Shown here in pieces: positions 17,953-26,719 of a stretch of 64,000 nt of DNA. The DNA lies in NCBI RefSeq assembly GCF_900112365.1, contig NZ_FOLQ01000004.1:434001-498000 (forward strand). Reading direction: 5' to 3'. Origin of the DNA: Spirosoma endophyticum. Its GTDB lineage: Bacteria; Bacteroidota; Bacteroidia; Cytophagales; Spirosomataceae. The notes beneath the pieces were generated by a model, which did no database searches, had not been told where the DNA came from, and worked only from the letters and a program-made list of their open reading frames with translations. The first letter of the stretch is position 1; every line of letters starts with the position of its first letter. Position numbers and translations under genes: made by a program.

Positions 17953-18672
17953 TTATTCTTCCTCTACTTTTACTCTTGACCGTTTCCGGTGAAGTTCTGC
18001 CAACCGCCTGTCGGCTAGCTCAATAACCCATTCTACCTGCTCTTCTATAGTCATATGGGACGTATCGAGCAGAATCGCGTCAGGCGCCTGCACAAGTGGG
18101 CTTTCGGCACGGGTCGTGTCAATGAGATCGCGCTTTTCGAGGTTCTGGATAATATCCTCCAGGTTAATCATTTCACCTTTTGCCAGCAACTCCTGCTGTC
18201 GGCGCTTGGCCCGGATGTAGACATCGGCCGTCATAAATACCTTTACTTCAGCGTTCGGAAAGACTTTGGTGCCAATGTCGCGGCCATCCATGACAACCCC
18301 CCGGCGACGGCCCATTTTTTGCTGCTGCGCCACCATGGCCCAACGCACTTCGGGAATAGCACTTACTTCGCTGACGATATTGGAGATATACATTTTCCGA
18401 ATTTCCTCCTCCACGTTCAGGCCATTTAAACAGGTTTCGTTCTTACCCGTTCGATTGTTGTGCTTAAACGCAATGTGGATGTTATCCAGCGCAGCTATCA
18501 CTTCTCTACTGTTGGAAAGAGCAACATGTTCCTGCAAAAAAAACAGGCTGACGGCGCGGTACATAGCACCCGTATCAATGTAGCCGTAGCCCATCTGAGA
18601 CGCTACGGCTTTAGCAGTTGTGCTCTTTCCGCAACTTGAATACCCGTCAATAGCAATGACTATCCTCGGCAT
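17953..18672 (-). CDS. cmk: Cytidylate kinase
   Basis: The enzyme phosphorylates CMP and dCMP in pyrimidine nucleotide supply. The start at 18672 (MPRIVIAIDG) is chosen because the family begins right before the P-loop GYSSCGKST (residues 10-18), and because a -7 promoter motif lies just upstream at 18717-18724; the longer frame from 18717 would start on that promoter. Other signatures are YIDTGAMYRAV, MDGRDIGTKVFPNAEVKVF and RRQQELLAKGE. The 239-residue length is normal. It is a housekeeping gene in a minus-strand group. Confidence 0.95.
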   Translation of the reverse strand: MPRIVIAIDGYSSCGKSTTAKAVASQMGYGYIDTGAMYRAVSLFFLQEHVALSNSREVIAALDNIHIAFKHNNRTGKNETCLNGLNVEEEIRKMYISNIVSEVSAIPEVRWAMVAQQQKMGRRRGVVMDGRDIGTKVFPNAEVKVFMTADVYIRAKRRQQELLAKGEMINLEDIIQNLEKRDLIDTTRAESPLVQAPDAILLDTSHMTIEEQVEWVIELADRRLAELHRKRSRVKVEEE

Positions 18673-18716
18673 GAATAAGGGTCCGCTGAAGCGGGAAGAT
18701 TTAGGCAAAATAACCA

Positions 18717-18724
18717 CAAAATTA
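18717..18724 (-). promoter_or_regulatory. Candidate -7 element of the cmk promoter
   Basis: The minus strand reads TAATTTTG, an exact TAnnTTTG match. It would start transcription near 18713 and give a leader of about 40 nt before the cmk ATG at 18672. No TTTG at the expected -33 distance was seen. Confidence 0.45.
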
Positions 18725-18774
18725 GAGCATAGTCAATGTAGATACGGGCAACAGGCCGACAAATAGCCTGGTTG

Positions 18775-19386
18775 TCAATATCGACTGACTGTCAATTTCA
18801 ATTCCCGATGATCAGCGCGGAGCATCGCAAAAATGTATTCGTCCAGGTACTGGTTGTTTTTGACCGCAGCCTTTCGCAGGACGGCTTCGCGCTGATAACC
18901 AGCCGCTTCGAGCACCCGCATCGAGCCTATATTGCCTTCCAGTACGCAGGCAAAAATGCGATTAACCTGAAAATTCTGGAAGATATAATCGGTCATAAGG
19001 GGCAGCGCTTCGGTCATAATTCCCCGCCCCCAATAATTTTCGCTCAGCCAGTAGCCGATTTCGGCATTATAGCGGTAAATATCGTCCTTAACGGTAAAGC
19101 CAATATTCCCCACCGCCTGATTATCAATCTCAACAGCCAGGTTATTCGGTTGCTGGTATGATTTGTTTGAGCGCACCCAGGCGTGCGCATCGCGGGGCGT
19201 GTAGGGATACGGGAAAAAGTCACGGACGTTGTTCCAGATAAGTTTATTGCTGGCATGGCGTACCAATGATTCCTCGTCCCCCTCACGCCAGGGACGTAAT
19301 TGGCCAATAGAAAGAGGAAAAGTAATCAACGTAGTAGTCAAGGGATGCAGAGAGTTAATTACGTCACTAACAACGTAAATAGCCAA
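18775..19386 (-). CDS. GNAT-family N-acetyltransferase (RimJ/RimL-like)
   Basis: The 203-residue protein is a GNAT acetyltransferase of the RimJ/RimL type. The acetyl-CoA core reads IGYWLSENYWGRGIMTEALPLM and FACVLEGNIGSMRVLEAAGY. Such enzymes acetylate protein N-termini, amino sugars or small amines; the substrate is not evident here. The first 25 residues before SIGQLRPWREGD are not conserved in the family, so the true start may lie slightly further in. It starts 7 bp after the stop of the LUD gene, so the two are probably co-transcribed. Confidence 0.88.
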   Translation of the reverse strand: MAIYVVSDVINSLHPLTTTLITFPLSIGQLRPWREGDEESLVRHASNKLIWNNVRDFFPYPYTPRDAHAWVRSNKSYQQPNNLAVEIDNQAVGNIGFTVKDDIYRYNAEIGYWLSENYWGRGIMTEALPLMTDYIFQNFQVNRIFACVLEGNIGSMRVLEAAGYQREAVLRKAAVKNNQYLDEYIFAMLRADHRELKLTVSRY

Positions 19387-19393
19387 TCAAATG

Positions 19394-19993
19394 TTAATCC
19401 ACCGAATCAGATATTAACACAACTGTCAGGCTGCGGGCACCGTGGGCACCGATGACCAACGATTGTTCAATATCGGCCGTTTTTGACGGACCCGCAATAA
19501 ATACGCCGTAGGTAAGCGATTTTCGGTCAATGCGCTGGTAGGCTACGTGCATATTCGGCACAAGATCACTACGGTTGATAACCAACACCAAATGCTGCGT
19601 AATAAATGGCAATGAGCGATTCATCATGTTGGGCTCAGGCAACCAGATAGCCGCATTTTCGGCAACTCCAAATTCACCTTTCAGGATAGCCAGGTCAATC
19701 TGTTCCAGTACGTCTTTTCCCGTTTCCGGACCTATGGGTGTGAGACTCAGCCGTGATAAGGGCCTGGAGGATGCTATACGTTGTGCATCGGGGAAGGCCA
19801 ATTGAAGCTGTTCTTCCAGTAAATCCCCAGCCTTTAACTCCATCAATTTGCCACCAACAAAAGCCAGGGCATCCCGAAAACGGGCGAATGAATCGTCGGT
19901 TTCGTTTACGAATGTTGGCACATCGGGCAATGGCACCAGATCAGGTTTGTTCTGTCGAATGCGGGCAAGAAGCGTCTCGCGGGTACTGGCCAT
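19394..19993 (-). CDS. LUD-domain protein, LutC-like
   Basis: The 199-residue protein is a LUD domain protein of the LutC/YkgG type. Motifs are AIWLPEPNMMNRSLPFITQHLVLVI and a C-terminal FIAGPSKTADIEQSLVIGAHGARSL, which is the family signature. In other bacteria LutC works with the Fe-S proteins LutA and LutB to oxidise L-lactate. Neither partner is next to it, so lactate use cannot be concluded. The adjacent GNAT gene is the only likely operon partner. Confidence 0.88.
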   Translation of the reverse strand: MASTRETLLARIRQNKPDLVPLPDVPTFVNETDDSFARFRDALAFVGGKLMELKAGDLLEEQLQLAFPDAQRIASSRPLSRLSLTPIGPETGKDVLEQIDLAILKGEFGVAENAAIWLPEPNMMNRSLPFITQHLVLVINRSDLVPNMHVAYQRIDRKSLTYGVFIAGPSKTADIEQSLVIGAHGARSLTVVLISDSVD

Positions 19994-20237
19994 AAAAACA
20001 ACGTAGCGTTTAGTCTGCCAATACTACGAAATAACTTCATCTCTCCCTCACCCGATTTCACTCCACACGTAGCGGGATTCGTCGGAAAATGAACGTCACG
20101 GGCGATTTATGACACTAGTTTTAACCCATCCAATCCAGCAACCGAACCGTCGATACGTCATAAAAGCGATTTACCCCGATTTGACCAAAAAAGTAAAAGT
20201 TAATGAATTGTGAATCAGCGCCCCTAAAGACACGCCT

Positions 20238-20699
20238 ATGAAAACAGACGTAATACTCGATCAGGACGAAGTGGCCATTCAGCAAATTTTTTCTCAGTTG
20301 GCAACAGCCTGGAACACGGGTGATGCAGTGGCATTTGGGCAGTGTTTAACCAAAGATTGCGACTACGTTACATTTACTGGACAGCATATAAAGGGGCGGC
20401 AGGAGAACCAGCAAATACACCATGATCTGTTCAATTCCTGGGCGCTGAAAGGCTCAATCCTGCACGCCGGTTCAGAGCCGCCCACAATCGCTTTTCTGAG
20501 CGATGCAATTGCGCTCATTCATTCAACCGGCACCATCCAACTACGTTTCCAGAAAAAACCACCAATTGACCGGCTATCCATCCAGACGACGGTCCTAATC
20601 AAAACGGGCGACGGCTGGAAAGTACGGGCGTTTCACAACTGTCGCGTTCAGAAACCGGGCTTATTTCAGCGTCTTCTCATGGCATTCAAAAGCAAGTAA
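20238..20699 (+). CDS. SnoaL/DUF4440-like protein (SgcJ/EcaC family)
   Basis: The 153-residue protein has the cone-shaped NTF2/SnoaL-like pattern: a helix with AIQQIFSQLATAWNTGDAVAFGQCL, then CDYVTFTGQHIKGRQEN and a strand-rich end with TTVLIKTGDGWKVRAFHNCRV. This corresponds to the SgcJ/EcaC family, most members of which lack a known reaction. No signal peptide is present. It stands alone after a 244-bp gap with no clear gene. The family call is fairly sure; the function is not known. Confidence 0.82.
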   Translation: MKTDVILDQDEVAIQQIFSQLATAWNTGDAVAFGQCLTKDCDYVTFTGQHIKGRQENQQIHHDLFNSWALKGSILHAGSEPPTIAFLSDAIALIHSTGTIQLRFQKKPPIDRLSIQTTVLIKTGDGWKVRAFHNCRVQKPGLFQRLLMAFKSK

Positions 20700-21006
20700 T
20701 TATCTACTAATCAGTCAAACTCATTGAAAACTCTCGTTTTTTTTACCGTTATGTCCCTCTCAGCCAGTAGAGCAATTTGGACGCAGTCAGAGCAATTTGG
20801 CGATGGTCGTGCGATGGCTTGCGCAGTCCTGAAACAGGCCGTCGAAAAATTTGCTACGTTTACATCAGGTAGCGATTTTCCGCCCCTGTGGGGCCAAAAA
20901 GATAGTAAACCCATATTGGCTACGTGTAACTAATAGTCGACAGCCATCAGTCGGTAACTCCTATTGACTGACCATTACCGACTTACGACTATTGACTAAA
21001 AAAACC
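20700..21006. other. Intergenic region before the sensor kinase with a 12-bp direct repeat
   Basis: The 307 bp include open frames on both strands that overlap each other and show no family features, so no gene is called. AGAGCAATTTGG occurs twice, at 20769-20780 and 20789-20800, a 20-bp period. A cluster of short near-repeats around TATTGACT at 20961-20996 precedes the kinase ATG. Confidence 0.4.
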
Positions 21007-22491
21007 ATGACTCGCGAGCAACTTATCGGCACTATCGGCAAAAACGGCCGTCGCGTTAAAATGCAGGCATCAGACCTGTCGGGTTTCGACTTCAGCGGCC
21101 TCGACCTCACGCAGGCTGACCTGAGTTTTTCAAACCTCGAAGGCGCCAACTTTCGGGGGACTATCCTGCGGCAGGCTAACCTAAGTTTTTCAAATCTTGA
21201 CGGAGCCGATTTTAGAGACGCCAATCTGTTCGAAGCAAACCTGAATTTTTCGGCGCTGGAAGGGGTCGACTTAACGGGTGCCAATGTAGAAGGTGCTACG
21301 TTCAATTTTGCTGGACGAACCAAATACCGACCTGACACGCCAACCCGACCTGAGCCGATCACCCTAACAACCATCCTGCAAAAACCCGGTTGGGGAACGC
21401 TCATTGGGTCTTTATTGGGCGCCCTGCTGATTTATGGCTGCAATGCCATCATCTATTTTACGCACCTGATCTGGGTTGCGAAAGACAAAGATCCGCTTCT
21501 GGCCGGTTTGTATCGGTTCCTGATTGTGCAGAATATGACGGATGGAGCCGTCGTCTTTTTATTGACATGGGCCTTATCCGGTTGGCTGGTTCGTCAGTTT
21601 CAGTCCGGCTGGCAACGGCATGCGGTCATCACTTTTGCCGTTATGATCAGCTATTTTATCATCAATCAGGGCCTTTACGTAGCGCTAGGCAAAGAGTATA
21701 TTGAGGCATTGGCCAAGCGGCCGGAAGGTATCGCCGATACGGCCCCCTGGTATTTTTATGTGTTCGGTGACCTGCTGATTGCCAACATATTTTTGTATGT
21801 CCTACTACAGGGCCGTCAGCTAACCCGAAAGCTCTCTGAGCAGGAATTTCAGTTGCTCAATATGGAGAAGCTCAAAACACGCGCTGAACTGGATGCATTG
21901 CAGGCCAAAATCAATCCGCACTTTTTATACAATGCCTTGAATAGCATTGCCAGTCTGGTACATGAAGATCCCGATAAAGCCGAAGAAATGACGCTCCTGC
22001 TGTCGAAACTCTTTCGCTATTCAACTGGGCGTGAAGGTGAATTATTTGCCTCGCTGGCCGACGAACTGGAGATGGTTAAAACCTATTTACAGGTAGAGCA
22101 GGTTCGTTTTGGCAACCGGCTTGTGTTTAGTGTCGAGGTGTCTGATCCAGCGCTCAACGAACTACGACTTCCTCAGTTTCTGCTTCAGCCCGTCGTCGAA
22201 AATGCGATCAAACACGGCATTGCCAAACGAGCCGACGCAGGACGTATCGATATCCGGATTTATGAGAAAAACGGCGAACTGAACCTCTGTGTCCATGATA
22301 ATGGCCCGGCTTTCCCCGATGATATGAACGGCGGTTATGGCCTTCGCAGCGTTCAGGACAAACTTAAATTGCTGTATGGCGAAGATGCCCGCGTTGAACT
22401 TCAGAACTGGCCGCTCAAACAGATTCTATTGTCTATTCTTATGACGAAAGTCAGGAGTACGCCCTCCACGATAACACCCGACGCTAATTAA
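21007..22491 (+). CDS. LytS-type sensor histidine kinase with N-terminal pentapeptide repeats
   Basis: The start at 21007 (MTREQLIG) is chosen over a TTG five codons upstream. Residues about 20-100 are pentapeptide repeats (A/S-D/N-L-x-x), including GFDFSGLDLTQADLSFSNLEG, and the DNA shows near-repeats of about 60 nt. Four membrane helices follow between about 125 and 265. The C-terminal part is a His_kinase domain with His305 in INPHFLYNALNSI, then an ATPase domain with ENAIKHGIA and DNGPAF. Such kinases phosphorylate LytTR regulators, and one follows 8 bp downstream. The pentapeptide domain would be cytoplasmic and may mediate binding or oligomerisation; that is inference. Confidence 0.9.
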   Translation: MTREQLIGTIGKNGRRVKMQASDLSGFDFSGLDLTQADLSFSNLEGANFRGTILRQANLSFSNLDGADFRDANLFEANLNFSALEGVDLTGANVEGATFNFAGRTKYRPDTPTRPEPITLTTILQKPGWGTLIGSLLGALLIYGCNAIIYFTHLIWVAKDKDPLLAGLYRFLIVQNMTDGAVVFLLTWALSGWLVRQFQSGWQRHAVITFAVMISYFIINQGLYVALGKEYIEALAKRPEGIADTAPWYFYVFGDLLIANIFLYVLLQGRQLTRKLSEQEFQLLNMEKLKTRAELDALQAKINPHFLYNALNSIASLVHEDPDKAEEMTLLLSKLFRYSTGREGELFASLADELEMVKTYLQVEQVRFGNRLVFSVEVSDPALNELRLPQFLLQPVVENAIKHGIAKRADAGRIDIRIYEKNGELNLCVHDNGPAFPDDMNGGYGLRSVQDKLKLLYGEDARVELQNWPLKQILLSILMTKVRSTPSTITPDAN

Positions 22492-22499
22492 AACGCCTT

Positions 22500-23279
22500 A
22501 TGCCACTCCCTTTAAGAACCATCCTTATCGACGATGAATCATTGGCCGTCAGCCGATTACGTCGATTACTAAATAAACACAGCGATACGTTTGAAATCAT
22601 AGGCGATGCCTCGAATGGAGCCGAAGGTTTAACCCTAATTGAAGCCGAACGACCCGACGTAATTTTTTTAGACATTGAAATGCCCTTGCTTAATGGCTTC
22701 GAAATGTTATCGAAAGTGACATTTATGCCGATGGTCGTCTTTGCCACCGCCTTCGATCAATATGCCATTCGGGCCTTTGAAGAGAATTCCGTCGATTACT
22801 TACTAAAACCAATTGAATCGGATCGACTGGCCCGAACCGCGCAGAAAATCAGGACATTGGCTGAACGTACGGACGCGGCTCCAGCTACAAATCCGATGAC
22901 GGACAACGTAATGCGGCTACTGGCTCAGATGCAGCCGAAGAAAGAAATCTATTCCATTTCGGTCAAAACGGGCGAGAAAATCAAGTTGATTCCCCTCACC
23001 GACATTGCCTATTTTGAAGCCGAAGACAAGTACGTCTTTCTGTCCACAATGGACGGGCAAAAATTTTTAACGACCTATACGTTAACAACGCTCGACGAGA
23101 AGTTACCCGATATGTTCGTGCGGGTCAGCCGGTCGGCCATCGTGAACCGGCATAGAATTGCGGAAGTCCATCGGCATTTCGACGGTAAGTTTCTTCTGGC
23201 GATGAGTGATAAAAAAGGAACGAAACTCACCACGGGCAGTACGTATGGCGAAGCCGTCCGGCAATTAATGGAACTTTAG
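22500..23279 (+). CDS. LytTR-family response regulator
   Basis: The 259-residue protein has a receiver domain (1-120) with acidic residues DDES, phosphate-accepting Asp58 in DVIFLDIEMP, and the switch residues ATAFDQYA and LLKPI. A LytTR DNA-binding domain covers about residues 145-255, with FEAEDKYVFL, VRVSRSAIVNRHRI and LTTGSTYGEAVRQL. It is translated 8 bp after the kinase stop, so the two form a cognate pair. Targets cannot be read; LytTR regulators often bind tandem direct repeats. Confidence 0.95.
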   Translation: MPLPLRTILIDDESLAVSRLRRLLNKHSDTFEIIGDASNGAEGLTLIEAERPDVIFLDIEMPLLNGFEMLSKVTFMPMVVFATAFDQYAIRAFEENSVDYLLKPIESDRLARTAQKIRTLAERTDAAPATNPMTDNVMRLLAQMQPKKEIYSISVKTGEKIKLIPLTDIAYFEAEDKYVFLSTMDGQKFLTTYTLTTLDEKLPDMFVRVSRSAIVNRHRIAEVHRHFDGKFLLAMSDKKGTKLTTGSTYGEAVRQLMEL

Positions 23280-23291
23280 CTAACCAATCTG

Positions 23292-23510
23292 ATGAAAGCC
23301 GCTACCGAACGTAAAATCATTCGCTGGTTTCATATACTGGCCAGCATTCCAATTCTTGGCTACATTTATGGACCAGTCGCGTCGCTCCCCGTACCGGCTT
23401 TTGCGGTGAAATTTGTTATCCTTCCAGCCGTGATTTTATCGGGATTCTGGCTATGGCTAGGCCATCGGGTCAAGAAATGGTGGCGCGCCACAGGAATGCG
23501 TACTCAATGA
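23292..23510 (+). CDS. Small membrane protein in the LytS/LytTR operon
   Basis: The 72-residue product has a charged N-terminus, two hydrophobic segments (about 12-30 and 38-57) and a basic C-terminal tail (HRVKKWWRATG). It lies 12 bp after the LytTR gene, which suggests co-expression. It resembles the short DUF-type membrane proteins often found next to sensor kinases, but no family can be named with certainty. Confidence 0.6.
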   Translation: MKAATERKIIRWFHILASIPILGYIYGPVASLPVPAFAVKFVILPAVILSGFWLWLGHRVKKWWRATGMRTQ

Positions 23511-23551
23511 TTGACGGAAAGACGTTATTTTTGCTCTATATACCGTTCGTG

Positions 23552-23893
23552 ATGAGCAAGAAAAATCGCAATGCCGCTGGTGTCGTGTATTCTACCGACC
23601 CGAATTTCCGATACGAATCCAACGAAATGCCCGAAGCTGAAACGCTGCCCCCAGCCCAACAAAATCTCAAAATATGGCTGGTCAAGATGGGCGGCAACAA
23701 AGTAGTGACGACCGTACGCGACTTCATCGGCACCAGCGAGGATCTGGCTGAACTGGGTAAACAACTAAAAGCCGCCTGTGGGGCAGGCGGCTCAAGTAAA
23801 GACCACGAAATCCTAATTCAGGGCGACCACCGCGATAAGGTGCTGACGTGGCTTACTGGTAATGGATATAAGGCAAAAAAAGCGGGCGGCTAA
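23552..23893 (+). CDS. SUI1/YciH-type translation initiation factor-like protein
   Basis: The 113-residue product from the ATG at 23552 (MSKKNRN) is chosen because an upstream frame start at 23453 would overlap the membrane-protein gene. The C-terminal half is an eIF1/SUI1 domain: KMGGNKVVTTVRDF, LGKQLKAACGAGGSSKD and EILIQGDHRDKVLTWLTGNGYKAK. The family modulates start-codon selection on the small ribosomal subunit; the bacterial role is less clear. It lies 42 bp downstream of the previous gene and may share its transcript. Confidence 0.88.
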   Translation: MSKKNRNAAGVVYSTDPNFRYESNEMPEAETLPPAQQNLKIWLVKMGGNKVVTTVRDFIGTSEDLAELGKQLKAACGAGGSSKDHEILIQGDHRDKVLTWLTGNGYKAKKAGG

Positions 23894-23914
23894 AGAAAGA
23901 TGTAGGATACATTA

Positions 23915-23945
23915 TAGCTGATGTAGTTTCAGTACTCTACAGCTA
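23915..23945. repeat. Short hairpin between convergent genes
   Basis: TAGCTG (23915-23920) and CAGCTA (23940-23945) can pair, with a possible inner TAG/CTA. It lies between the SUI1 gene and the POT transporter and may end one or both transcripts. The stem is weak. Confidence 0.3.
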
Positions 23946-23946
23946 A

Positions 23947-25452
23947 TCAATCGATTCCCCCCATCCATTTCTTCAATGGCTTTGTAAAGAGAAGCAGTAC
24001 AAAGCCCGCTACCAGCGCAAACACAGCTACACTCTGAAACATACTTGGCATTTGCTGAACATTTTTCTCGTCAAAGCCGCCAGCAAACAAGCCCGCAATC
24101 AGGTTGCCCAGCGACGAACCTACAAACCAAAGACCCATCAACTGGCTGCTATACCGTTTGGGCGACAGCTTGGAAAATGCACTCAGTCCTACCGGGCTCA
24201 GGAACAGTTCGGCAACGGTAAAAAACAGGTACGTAAATGTTAAAAACAGGGGTGACGTACGTACGCCAGTCAGCGCTACGTGAGCTGCAAATACCATCAC
24301 TACGTAGGCTACCCCCAACAACAGTAGCGAAACAGCAAACTTGGCCGGTACTGGAAAACTGATCTTTCGGTTGGCCAGAAAAATCCATAATGAGGCCATT
24401 ACCGGCGAAAAAATCAGGATAAACGCAGGATTGAGATTCTGGAACCAACTTGATGGAATCTGCCAGCCAAAAAATACCAGATCCGTGTAGCGATCCGCAA
24501 AAATTTGCAGCGAGGAGCCTTGCTGCTCATTACCCGCCCAATACAGCGCTGATGCCACAAAGAATATAAATAAAACGACTACCCGCTTTTTCTCTGTGCT
24601 ATCCAGCCCGCCCGCAACCAGAATATACGTAAAATAACTGACTGCTATGAGCGAAATGATAGTGCCCATCGCTCTGGCCAGGCCCTGTGCAGTAGTCAGG
24701 TCCAATACGCCCGTCAGTTGCAAAATCGCCATTAGTGCCACTATAAATACCAGAAATACCAGCAATGAGCGATTTCCGCTTGACGTCTGTTTTTCAGTGG
24801 CTTGTGCCTGCGCTACGTACTGACCACGATCGCCCAGGTAACGCTGTCCGAGTGTACGGTATGTAATAAGGCCAAGCCCCATCGCTACCGCAGCCGCTCC
24901 GAAACCATAGTGCCAGCCCACTTTCTGACCCAGATAGCCTACCACCGAAATTCCGAGTAATGAACCGGTGTTGATTCCCATATAAAAGATCGAAAAAGCC
25001 GCGTCTTTACGAGCCCCACCTTCGGGATACAGTTCGCCAACGATTGTACTGATATTTGGTTTGAGCAAACCTGTCCCGAGGGCCACAACACATAACCCAC
25101 TGTAAAATAAGCCCGGTCCCGACGGAAAGGCCAATATGATATGACCGAGCATAATCACTAAGCCACCATACCAGATGGACTTACGTTGCCCTAGCAGATT
25201 ATCGGCAATCCAGCCACCGGGTAACGAGAGAAGATAAACGGACGCCGTGTAAATGCCGTAGATAGCCGCTCCGTCAGCTTCGTTAAGGCCCATTCCACCC
25301 CGAACATTGTCAATCAGGAACAGCAGCAGGATAGCCCGCATGCCGTAGTAGCTGAACCGCTCCCACATTTCGGTGAAAAACAGAACGAAAAGGCCTACTG
25401 GATGGCCTAGCAGTGTTTTTTGTGGGATAGGCTCAGGAATGGTAGCTTCCAT
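23947..25452 (-). CDS. POT/PTR-family proton-dependent peptide transporter
   Basis: The 501-residue protein has 12 or more membrane segments. The POT signature is present near the start, FTEMWERFSYYGMRAILLLFL, with the E-x-x-E-R proton-coupling motif, and GxFxxD-like GGARKDAAFSIFYMGINTGS in the middle. It takes up di- and tripeptides with protons across the inner membrane. The gene is convergent with the SUI1 gene and stands on its own. A peptide-uptake role fits the protein-degrading lifestyle of many Bacteroidota. Confidence 0.95.
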   Translation of the reverse strand: MEATIPEPIPQKTLLGHPVGLFVLFFTEMWERFSYYGMRAILLLFLIDNVRGGMGLNEADGAAIYGIYTASVYLLSLPGGWIADNLLGQRKSIWYGGLVIMLGHIILAFPSGPGLFYSGLCVVALGTGLLKPNISTIVGELYPEGGARKDAAFSIFYMGINTGSLLGISVVGYLGQKVGWHYGFGAAAVAMGLGLITYRTLGQRYLGDRGQYVAQAQATEKQTSSGNRSLLVFLVFIVALMAILQLTGVLDLTTAQGLARAMGTIISLIAVSYFTYILVAGGLDSTEKKRVVVLFIFFVASALYWAGNEQQGSSLQIFADRYTDLVFFGWQIPSSWFQNLNPAFILIFSPVMASLWIFLANRKISFPVPAKFAVSLLLLGVAYVVMVFAAHVALTGVRTSPLFLTFTYLFFTVAELFLSPVGLSAFSKLSPKRYSSQLMGLWFVGSSLGNLIAGLFAGGFDEKNVQQMPSMFQSVAVFALVAGFVLLLFTKPLKKWMGGID

Positions 25453-25555
25453 ATAGTTGGGTTAACAAGTCAGTTTGCCGAAGAAAGTATAGCTTATGTA
25501 ACGAAAAATAGTCGTAAATATACCCTCAATGTCTGAAATCGGCAAGGCTTGCCCG

Positions 25556-26509
25556 TTACAGGTCAGGATCAAAGTCCCACAAGTCATCATAAGCGGTTTT
25601 ATCGCTTAAACCAGTCGTTACGTACCCTTTTGAGCTAATGGCAAACCCAACGGCCTTCGTCCGGACAGCCCCTTCAAAAGGAGTTTTTGTCATCCAGGAA
25701 TCATTGGTCGGATCATAGACCCAAACCGTAGTATCACAGGAACCTGTCATTATATAGCCTATTCCCTTAATGGCAAAACCTACGCCATAGGCTCGGGGGG
25801 CGGCTGTAGCTGGAAGGCTGTGACGTTCGAGCCACGAATCTTTCATGGAATCATACGCCCAAAAATCATTTTGACTGATGGCATCTGACATACCAGTTCC
25901 CAGGTAGGCAAGGTTGTTGATGACAAACGTAGTCGCTCCGGTACGTGCGCTACCACCAAAATCAGCCTTGCGTGCCCAGGTGTCGGCAGCGGGGTTATAT
26001 GCCCAGAAGTCGCGCTGATCGTTGCCATCAGAACCGGTACCTACGAAACCCATCCCGCTCATCGTAAACGCAACCGCCGAACGCCGGGCTGAACCACCAA
26101 AATCGGCAACGCGTTTCCAAGCGTTTGCGTTTGGGTCATATTCATATACATCACGAAGCAGACTGCTCTTCCCATTGATACCCAGGCCGACATACCCTTT
26201 TGACCCAACCGAAAAACCAACGGCTTCACTACGTGCTTCGCCCGGAAAACTGGTTTTCTGCGTCCAAGCATTCTGTGCAGGATCGTATGTCCAGAAATCC
26301 CGAAGCGGTTGGTTTCTGCTGTCGACCCCCGTTCCGATAAAGGCGAGATTGCCAATCGTGAACGTAACCGCCGAACTGCGGGCGGTTCCTTCAAATTCAG
26401 ATTTGATAGTCCAGTCACCAAGTGGGCTATAGGGCACTATCTTATCTCCGCAGGCTTGTAGTAGAAAGAAACTACAGTACAGGCAGAAAACGATATAAAT
26501 GTATTTCAT
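25556..26509 (-). CDS. Kelch-repeat lipoprotein
   Basis: The 317-residue protein carries a lipoprotein signal with Cys20 in LLQAC. The remainder consists of about six kelch-type repeats of the form ARSxAVxFxIxxxGYVGxG...DFWxYDPxxxxW, spaced about 48 residues apart, which would close a six-bladed propeller. Kelch propellers mediate protein-protein or glycan contacts; this one is expected at the cell surface. The function is not known. A 28-bp perfect hairpin lies just upstream of its start codon. Confidence 0.85.
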   Translation of the reverse strand: MKYIYIVFCLYCSFFLLQACGDKIVPYSPLGDWTIKSEFEGTARSSAVTFTIGNLAFIGTGVDSRNQPLRDFWTYDPAQNAWTQKTSFPGEARSEAVGFSVGSKGYVGLGINGKSSLLRDVYEYDPNANAWKRVADFGGSARRSAVAFTMSGMGFVGTGSDGNDQRDFWAYNPAADTWARKADFGGSARTGATTFVINNLAYLGTGMSDAISQNDFWAYDSMKDSWLERHSLPATAAPRAYGVGFAIKGIGYIMTGSCDTTVWVYDPTNDSWMTKTPFEGAVRTKAVGFAISSKGYVTTGLSDKTAYDDLWDFDPDL

Positions 26510-26551
26510 AAGGTTATTACGTTTAACTCATATGCTGAATGACTTGTCGTA

Positions 26552-26633
26552 GTAGTACTTTCGCTCAGAGCCGTGCCACGGTTCCTAAGTGCGTTCAACA
26601 CAACTGTGGCACGGCTCTGAGCGAAAGTACTAC
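26552..26633. repeat. 28-bp perfect inverted repeat between divergent genes
   Basis: Arms 26552-26579 and 26606-26633 are exact reverse complements (starting GTAGTACTTTCGCTCAGAGC) with a 26-nt loop. The element lies between two divergent genes, so it is not a terminator for either in the usual sense. It could be a mobile palindromic element or a regulatory structure in the transcripts' leaders. Confidence 0.75.
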
Positions 26634-26719
26634 GTGGTCCAGGCTTAACTTTTTTAGGCAAAGTTTCTTATGTTCGTCCACACCTCGTTTTTAGTCTATA
26701 CTACTACCTGAATTCAATC

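Noticed and set aside
20724-20933. 69-codon TTG-start frame before the kinase gene
   Set aside because: It has no family features, contains the direct repeat AGAGCAATTTGG, and a competing frame exists on the other strand over the same bases.
22395-22491. Possible frameshift at the C-terminus of the LytS kinase
   Set aside because: The end QILLSILMTKV still fits the final strand of the ATPase domain, and the alternative frames show no better family sequence.
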